Below, in pieces: positions 59,383-64,000 of a stretch of DNA of 64,000 nucleotides. The stretch covers positions 1 to 64,000 of the forward strand of contig NZ_LBMW01000021.1 in the NCBI RefSeq assembly GCF_026168105.1, written 5' to 3'. Made by a program: the position numbers and the translations under genes. The notes beneath the pieces are model-generated. The model had not been told where the DNA came from, did not search any database, and saw only the letters and a program-made list of their open reading frames with translations. The first letter of the stretch is position 1; the number at the start of each line of letters is the position of its first letter. The stretch comes from Streptomyces hygroscopicus. Lineage in GTDB: Bacteria > Actinomycetota > Actinomycetes > Streptomycetales > Streptomycetaceae.

Positions 59383-61093
59383 GGGCCACCTCCTCGGCGG
59401 TGACGGGTGCCGGGCGGCGCGACTGCAGGACGGCGAAACGGCCGGTGACGAAGGCGGCGTCGGACAGGGTGGCGCTGGCCGCGGGGTTCGCGGCGCTGCC
59501 GTGGAAGTCGCTGAAGGCGGCGGACTGGTTGACGAACACGCCGCCGGTCAGGTTCTCCGACAGGTGCACGCCCGCATCCAGAGCGGCTTCCTCGGCCGCA
59601 GCCAGTACTTCCTCGCTCGTGGAGTGGACGGCGGCGGTCAGGGCACCGTGCTCCCGGACGGTGTCGCGGAAGATGCGCAGGCTGTCCTCGGTGGAGCCGG
59701 TGCCGATGACGAACGAGATCGGCCCGAACCACTCACGCGTGTACGTCTCCCGGTCGGCTTCCGCGTCCAGCCGGGTGACCAGCGGTGTACGGACGTCCGC
59801 TTTCGGATGCTCCGGGTGCTCGACCACCGCCGACGCGCGCACCGTCCGCCCCAGTGCCGCCGCCTGCTCCAGCCGCTCGCGGACGCCGTCGTTCACGAGG
59901 GCACCGAGCGTGGCGACGGCGCGGGCCGGGTCGGCGAGCAATGCGTCCAGGGCGGCGGCGAGATCGGCGGCGAACTCGTCGGCGCTCCGCCCGCCCTGGT
60001 CGGTGGTGATGCCCTGGCGGGGGATCAGGAGGTTCTGCGGGGTCGTGCACATCTGCCCGGTGGACAGGGCCAGGGAGAAGGCCAGGTTGCCAAGGAGACC
60101 CCGGTAGTCGTCCGTGGAGTCGAGCACGACCGTGTTCAGACCGGCCTTCTCGGTGTACACGACGGCCTGGCGGGCGTTGGTCTCCAGCCAGTCGCCGAAG
60201 GCGGTGGAGCCGGTGAAGTCGATGATCCGTACGTCCGGGTGCAGTGCGAGGGTGCCCGCGGTCCGGTCGCCGGGCTCCTCCGCCGCCAGAATCACAAGGT
60301 TGGGATCGAAGCCGGCCTCGGCCAGCACTTCCCGGGCCACGCGCACGGTTATCGCGAGCGGCAGCACGGCACCCGGGTGCGGCTTGACCACGACCGGGTT
60401 GCCGGTGGCGAGGGAGGCGAACAGGCCCGGGTAGCCGTTCCAGGTCGGGAAGGTGTTGCAGGCGATCAACAGGGACACCCCGCGCCCGACCGGCGTGAAC
60501 TTCTTGTCCATCACCAGCGGGCCGCCCGTGCGCTGCGGCTTGCTCCAACGGGCCGCGCTCGGCTGCCGCTTCTGCTCCGCCCAGGCGTGGGCGACCGCCT
60601 CCAGGCCACGGTCCTGGGCGTGCGGGCCACCGGCTTGGAACGCCATGACGAATGCCTGCCCGGTGGTGTGCTGGACGGCGTGCGCGATTTCGAAGCTCGT
60701 CGCGTTCAGCCGGGCCAGGATCTCCGCGGTGACACCCGCGCGGACGTCCGGGCCGGCGTCCCGCCAGGAGCCGGTGGCGGCCTTCGCGGCGGCTACGGCC
60801 GCATCCGGCGCGATGCGGGGATAACTGATGCCGAGCGGAAAGCCGTACGGGGACGTCTCCGTGGGCGGTACGTACGCCTCGCCGGGGTGGCCCGGCAGTT
60901 CGAACGGCCTGCCGACCTGGTCACGGAAGGCTGCCTCCCCCAGCTTTGCGGCGTCCTCGCCGTACATCGTCTTGCTCGGTGACTCCGGGTACGGCGTCCA
61001 GTGTTCCCGGCTCCCGGCGGCGGCCACCGCCTGCTCCAGCAGAGTGCGATGGCGCGCGAAGGCATCGGAGCCGTCGGGGCTCTTGTGCGGCAT
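59375..61093 (-). CDS. paaN: Phenylacetic acid degradation protein PaaN (oxepin-CoA semialdehyde dehydrogenase type)
   Basis: A 572-residue aldehyde-dehydrogenase-fold protein of the PaaN type. Visible are IACNTFPTWNGYPGLFASLATGNPVVVKPHPGAVLP, IDFTGSTAFGDWLE, a Glu in YTEKAGLNTVVLD and the catalytic Cys in LSTGQMCTTPQNLLIP. Unlike E. coli PaaZ, it has no MaoC-type hydratase domain at the C-terminus. It should oxidise the ring-opened semialdehyde. ATG 61093 follows AAGAGGTGG. First gene of its operon, divergent from paaI. Confidence 0.9.
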   Translation of the reverse strand: MPHKSPDGSDAFARHRTLLEQAVAAAGSREHWTPYPESPSKTMYGEDAAKLGEAAFRDQVGRPFELPGHPGEAYVPPTETSPYGFPLGISYPRIAPDAAVAAAKAATGSWRDAGPDVRAGVTAEILARLNATSFEIAHAVQHTTGQAFVMAFQAGGPHAQDRGLEAVAHAWAEQKRQPSAARWSKPQRTGGPLVMDKKFTPVGRGVSLLIACNTFPTWNGYPGLFASLATGNPVVVKPHPGAVLPLAITVRVAREVLAEAGFDPNLVILAAEEPGDRTAGTLALHPDVRIIDFTGSTAFGDWLETNARQAVVYTEKAGLNTVVLDSTDDYRGLLGNLAFSLALSTGQMCTTPQNLLIPRQGITTDQGGRSADEFAADLAAALDALLADPARAVATLGALVNDGVRERLEQAAALGRTVRASAVVEHPEHPKADVRTPLVTRLDAEADRETYTREWFGPISFVIGTGSTEDSLRIFRDTVREHGALTAAVHSTSEEVLAAAEEAALDAGVHLSENLTGGVFVNQSAAFSDFHGSAANPAASATLSDAAFVTGRFAVLQSRRPAPVTAEEVAHA

Positions 61094-61105
61094 GTGGTCC
61101 ACCTC

Positions 61106-61135
61106 TTGACAGGCAGTGGTGTGGCTGGATTACTT
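61106..61135 (+). promoter_or_regulatory. Probable promoter for paaI-paaK
   Basis: TTGACA (61106-61111) and TTACTT (61130-61135), spacing 18 bases, point toward paaI. The first hexamer is the consensus -35 box; the second is a weaker -10. The operator lies downstream of it. Confidence 0.45.
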
Positions 61136-61152
61136 AGCTGCGCCGCACGCTA

Positions 61153-61166
61153 ACCGAACGTTCGGT
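61153..61166. promoter_or_regulatory. Palindromic PaaR-like operator
   Basis: ACCGAACGTTCGGT is a perfect 14-base palindrome between the divergent paaN and paaI starts. It contains CGAACGTTCG, similar to the sites described for TetR-type PaaR regulators. It lies 18 bases past the paaI -10 box, where it would block transcription. No PaaR gene is in the window. Confidence 0.6.
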
Positions 61167-61189
61167 CGGTACACAAGGTGGTGGAAACA

Positions 61190-61621
61190 GTGACGCAGGC
61201 CACTAAGGCGACACCGGGGCCCGCCGAGAGGATGCTCGCTGCGGACGAGGCGTCGCGGCGGCTGGGCATCGAATTGCTCGAGCGGGGCGAAGGAACCGCC
61301 GTGCTCCGGATGACCGTGACCGCGGCGATGATCAACGGCCACAAGATCCTTCACGGCGGCTATGTGTTCCTCTTCGCTGACACCGCCTTCGCCTGTGCCT
61401 GCAACAGCCACGGGCCCGTGACGGTGGCGGCCGGAGCCGACATCGACTTCATAGCCCCCGCGCATGAGGGCGACGTCCTGGTGGCCACCGCTCGCGAGCG
61501 CACCCGCTTCGGCCGCAGCGGCATCTACGACGTGAGCGTCCTGCGCGGCGACGAGGTGATCGCGGAGTTCCGCGGCCGGAGCCGCGCCATCAAGACCACG
61601 CAGCCCAAGGAGTTCCAATGA
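61190..61621 (+). CDS. paaI: Hydroxyphenylacetyl-CoA thioesterase
   Basis: A 143-residue hotdog-fold thioesterase. The active-site segment HGGYVFLFADTAFACACNSHG with its Asp matches PaaI. It rescues CoA from dead-end phenylacetyl-CoA epoxide products. GTG 61190 has AAGGTGG eight bases upstream; an in-frame GTG at 61178 is poorer. Stop overlaps paaK (ATGA). Confidence 0.9.
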   Translation: MTQATKATPGPAERMLAADEASRRLGIELLERGEGTAVLRMTVTAAMINGHKILHGGYVFLFADTAFACACNSHGPVTVAAGADIDFIAPAHEGDVLVATARERTRFGRSGIYDVSVLRGDEVIAEFRGRSRAIKTTQPKEFQ

Positions 61622-62964
61622 CCAGCGAACGGAAGACCTCGGCGCCCGCCACGATCCGGCGCGGGGACCCTCTGCCCGCACACCTGCTGGACGACGGCGA
61701 GCGGATGTCGCGCGCGGAGCTGAGAGACGTCCAGCTCCGCCGTCTGCGAGCGACCCTGCGGCACGCGTACGACAATGTGGAGCTGTACCGCAAGAAGTTC
61801 GACGAGGCTGCGGTCTTGCCCGAGGACTGCCGCTCGCTCGAGGACCTGGCCCGGTTCCCCTTCACCACCAAGGCAGACCTGCGCGACACTTACCCCTTCG
61901 GCATGTTCGCCGTGCCCATGGCCGACGTCCGCCGCATCCACGCCTCCAGCGGCACCACCGGCCGCCCCACCGTGGTCGGCTACACCGAGAACGACCTGTC
62001 GATGTGGGCCGACGTGGTCGCCCGCTCGATCCGCGCCGCCGGCGGCCGCCCCGGACACAAGGTGCACATCTCCTACGGCTACGGCCTGTTCACCGGCGGT
62101 CTCGGCGCCCACTACGGCGCCGAGCGGGCCGGATGCACCGTGATCCCCGCCTCGGGCGGCATGACGGCACGCCAGGTGCAGATCATCCAGGACTTCAAAC
62201 CCGAGATCATCATGGTCACGCCTTCTTACATGCTGACCCTGCTCGACGAGTTCGAGCGCCAGGGCGTCGACCCGCGCTCCACGTCGCTGCAGGTCGGCAT
62301 CTTCGGCGCGGAGCCGTGGACGGAGGAGATGCGCCGCGAGATCGAGGAGCGCACGGACATCCACGCCGTCGACATCTACGGCCTGTCCGAGGTGATCGGC
62401 CCGGGTGTCGCCCAGGAATGCGTGGAGACCAAGGACGGCCTGCACGTGTGGGAGGACCACTTCTACCCCGAGGTCGTCGACCCGGTCACCGGCGACGTCC
62501 TGCCCGAGGGCGAGGGCGGCGAGCTCGTCTTCACCTCTCTCACCAAGGAAGCTCTGCCGATCATCCGCTACCGCACGCGCGATCTGACCCGCCTGCTGCC
62601 CGGCACGGCCCGGCCGGCCTTCCGCCGCATCGAGAAGATCACCGGCCGCTGCGACGACATGATCATCCTGCGCGGGGTGAACGTCTTCCCCAGCCAGATC
62701 GAGGAGATCGTGCTGCGCACCCCGGGTGTGGCCCCCCACTTCCAGATCCAGCTGTCCCGACGCGAGCGCATGGACCACATGACCGTCCGTGTCGAAGCAC
62801 GCCCCGGCATGGTTCCCGACCAACGCGAGGCCGCTGCCCGGACGATTGTGCAGCGCATCAAGGACGGCGTCGGCGTGAGCGTCGAGGTCGTGATCGTCGA
62901 GCCGGACACCCTGGAGCGGTCACTGGGCAAGCTCCGCCGCGTCAAGGATCTACGCGAGGCATGA
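61618..62964 (+). CDS. paaK: Phenylacetate-CoA ligase
   Basis: A 448-residue acyl-adenylate-forming enzyme that makes phenylacetyl-CoA from phenylacetate, ATP and CoA, the first step of the pathway. The P-loop-like HASSGTTGRPTVVGYT, the GAEPWTEEMR and DIYGLSEVIGPGVAQEC segments, and YRTRDLTRLLPG are present. ATG overlaps the paaI stop. The last gene of the divergent operon. Confidence 0.95.
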   Translation: MTSERKTSAPATIRRGDPLPAHLLDDGERMSRAELRDVQLRRLRATLRHAYDNVELYRKKFDEAAVLPEDCRSLEDLARFPFTTKADLRDTYPFGMFAVPMADVRRIHASSGTTGRPTVVGYTENDLSMWADVVARSIRAAGGRPGHKVHISYGYGLFTGGLGAHYGAERAGCTVIPASGGMTARQVQIIQDFKPEIIMVTPSYMLTLLDEFERQGVDPRSTSLQVGIFGAEPWTEEMRREIEERTDIHAVDIYGLSEVIGPGVAQECVETKDGLHVWEDHFYPEVVDPVTGDVLPEGEGGELVFTSLTKEALPIIRYRTRDLTRLLPGTARPAFRRIEKITGRCDDMIILRGVNVFPSQIEEIVLRTPGVAPHFQIQLSRRERMDHMTVRVEARPGMVPDQREAAARTIVQRIKDGVGVSVEVVIVEPDTLERSLGKLRRVKDLREA

Positions 62965-63035
62965 CCGCTCCCTTGCCGCAATGGCCCGAAAGTCGAGGCG
63001 TCCGCCTCCCTGCTGACCGCCGCAGCCGCCCCGCG

Positions 63036-63094
63036 TCCAATGATCTCGGCCGGTAAGCCGCCCCGCCTCCAATGATCTCGGCCGGTAAGCCGCC
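63036..63094. repeat. 27-bp direct repeat next to the IS3 remnant
   Basis: TCCAATGATCTCGGCCGG followed by TAAGCCGCC occurs at 63036-63062 and again at 63068-63094, 32 bases apart. It lies at the 3' side of the transposase remnant, so it may be an element end duplicated during an insertion. Confidence 0.6.
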
Positions 63095-63099
63095 CTCGG

Positions 63100-63229
63100 T
63101 TTCGTAGCGGCCGGTTCGCCTGTTTTCAGGCGGCGTCCCATTGGCCGGGGAACAGTAGTAGGCGGCTTCGAATTCCTCGGGTGGGACGTGGCCGAGGGCG
63201 GAGTGCAGGCGCTCGGAGCCGTACCAGTC
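63100..63229 (-). mobile_element. IS3-family transposase C-terminal fragment
   Basis: The minus strand reads DWYGSERLHSALGHVPPEEFEAAYYC, the usual end of an IS3-type transposase (YN-RRLHSALGY-P-EFE). The catalytic part is missing. It separates the phenylacetate cluster from the sigma factor gene. Confidence 0.7.
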
Positions 63230-63771
63230 ACTCCCTGCGGCTCTGCCGGACCCAGAACGCCTGAAGATCACCAACGGCATCCCCGGGACAGAGCCGACTG
63301 CCGGTCAGAGCCGTTCAGTGGAAGGATCCCGGACCCGCGTTGAGCGGGTGGACGGATCGTTGAACCCATGAGGGTGGGAGTGCGTTGTGTGTTCGGGGGC
63401 GGGGTGCGGGACTCCATGCCTTGGGTGTGTTCGCTCGGGAGTCGAGCGGCCGGGGCGGGGGCGGTGAGTGCTGGATGGCGTGCGTGCATGGAAAAGGTGT
63501 ATGAGGCAATGAGCAGTGAATCCGCGGAGGCCGGGCCGGGTTGTGGCGGGGAATCTCCCACACGCACCACCATCATGGCGCCCTCCACCCGGCAGCCCCA
63601 CCACGCGCCGTCCGGGCGCAGTCGTCGGCGACAACGGGGAGCGGACCATGACCGGGACCCCGTTCAAGTCCACGGTCACCTGCTCGTCGGTGTCCGGGGC
63701 CGTGGGTGTGCCCCTGAACACCCTGTGGTGGGCACGGTAGGAGGCTCCATGCGGATTCATCGCTGTCCCGG
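63230..63771. other. Intergenic region of 540 bases
   Basis: No gene is supported. Open frames are present on both strands with no ribosome site or similarity. On the minus strand a frame near 63560-63760 (HRVFRGTPTAPDTDEQVTVDLNGVPVMV) lies just downstream of the sigma factor stop and could be a short following gene, but I cannot confirm it. Confidence 0.4.
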
Positions 63772-64000
63772 TCAGGCGGAGGAACTTGGCCGGTGGCGCA
63801 TGGTGTGTGCGGTGGCCACGTCGCTTCCGACGGGAATGGCACCGCGCTCCTGGAGCGCGAGACGAAGGGAACGAAGGGCGTAGAAAATTCGTGATTTCAC
63901 CGTGCCCACAGGGATGCCAAGTGCCTTGGCTGCCTCCTCGACGGTTCTGCCGAGGTAGTACGTCTCGTGCAGCACTCCTTGGTGGATCGGAGACAGGGCC
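63772..64000 (-). CDS. ECF sigma factor, C-terminal part (cut by window edge)
   Basis: On the minus strand, entering from the right edge, the frame reads ALSPIHQGVLHETYYLGRTVEEAAKALGIPVGTVKSRIFYALRSLRLALQERG and ends at 63772 after a short tail. This is region 4 of an ECF sigma factor, with the -35-binding helix-turn-helix in AAKALGIPVGTVKSRIFYAL. The start and region 2 lie beyond the window. Closest in look to SigL/SigK-type actinobacterial ECFs. Partner anti-sigma gene not seen. Confidence 0.85.
   Translation of the reverse strand, partial: ALSPIHQGVLHETYYLGRTVEEAAKALGIPVGTVKSRIFYALRSLRLALQERGAIPVGSDVATAHTMRHRPSSSA

Noticed and set aside
61525..62823. Minus-strand frame of 432 codons opposite paaK
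   Set aside because: His/Ala/Gly-rich shadow of a well-supported gene.

Overview
The window looks like chromosome from a Streptomyces or a close actinomycete relative. GC is very high throughout, GTG and TTG starts preceded by purine-rich ribosome sites are common, and the gene content fits: a multi-domain SpoIIE-type phosphatase with an anti-sigma-like kinase domain, lipobox lipoproteins, an Ig-like/YkuD L,D-transpeptidase, and many AraC/TetR/LysR regulators. No rRNA, tRNA, CRISPR array or intact insertion sequence was found. The many broken genes and transposase fragments suggest an accessory, recombination-prone region such as a chromosome arm; this is inference.

Layout, left to right. 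0-10.8 kb: a cut-off AraC-type regulator, an FAD monooxygenase, a decayed repeat copy joined to a methyltransferase remnant, a DedA membrane protein whose tail comes from a TnpB-like transposase, and a DUF4232 lipoprotein. Then comes a three-gene minus-strand operon (PHP phosphoesterase, unknown 187-aa protein, 693-aa protein with ADP-ribosyltransferase-like and nucleotidyltransferase-like parts), a HAD pseudogene, a LysR regulator and an NAD-dependent epimerase. 11.3-17.5 kb: a non-canonical SDR, the pntAB transhydrogenase and two alpha/beta hydrolases.

17.7-25.4 kb is a tightly overlapping malonate decarboxylase operon, mdcABCDEGH. It encodes the CoA transferase, acyl carrier protein, carboxyltransferase subunits, both enzymes that make and attach the prosthetic group, and the malonyl transferase. 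A type-B carboxylesterase is translationally coupled to its end, which suggests that malonate is released from esters. Three 17-bp tandem repeats lie just upstream. No malonate transporter or mdcR is visible.

25.6-34.2 kb: the SpoIIE sensor phosphatase, then an accessory block (97-aa-repeat protein, two coupled unknown genes, a PPxY-containing protein, a small zinc protein), then a divergent AraC regulator and hydrolase. 35-38.9 kb: divergent TetR and aldehyde dehydrogenase, followed by a DHA2-type exporter. 39-47.3 kb: a second, inverted and decayed copy of the accessory block, with IS3, DDE and IS5 transposase fragments, XRE/HAD remnants, a 467-aa repeat lipoprotein and a 540-aa orphan. 47.3-52 kb: secreted proteins (C39-like peptidase, repeat lipoprotein, two-CHRD protein, L,D-transpeptidase).

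52.2-63 kb is a phenylacetate catabolic cluster. On the minus strand are paaABCDE (phenylacetyl-CoA epoxidase) and paaN-thiolase-enoyl-CoA hydratase-paaH; divergently transcribed are paaI-paaK. PaaK makes phenylacetyl-CoA, PaaABCDE epoxidises it, PaaN acts on the ring-opened aldehyde, and the hydratase, dehydrogenase and thiolase carry out beta-oxidation-like steps. A perfect palindrome in the divergent promoter and a partial copy before paaA look like operators of a TetR-type PaaR, whose gene is not in the window. The right edge holds an IS3 fragment and the C-terminal end of an ECF sigma factor.
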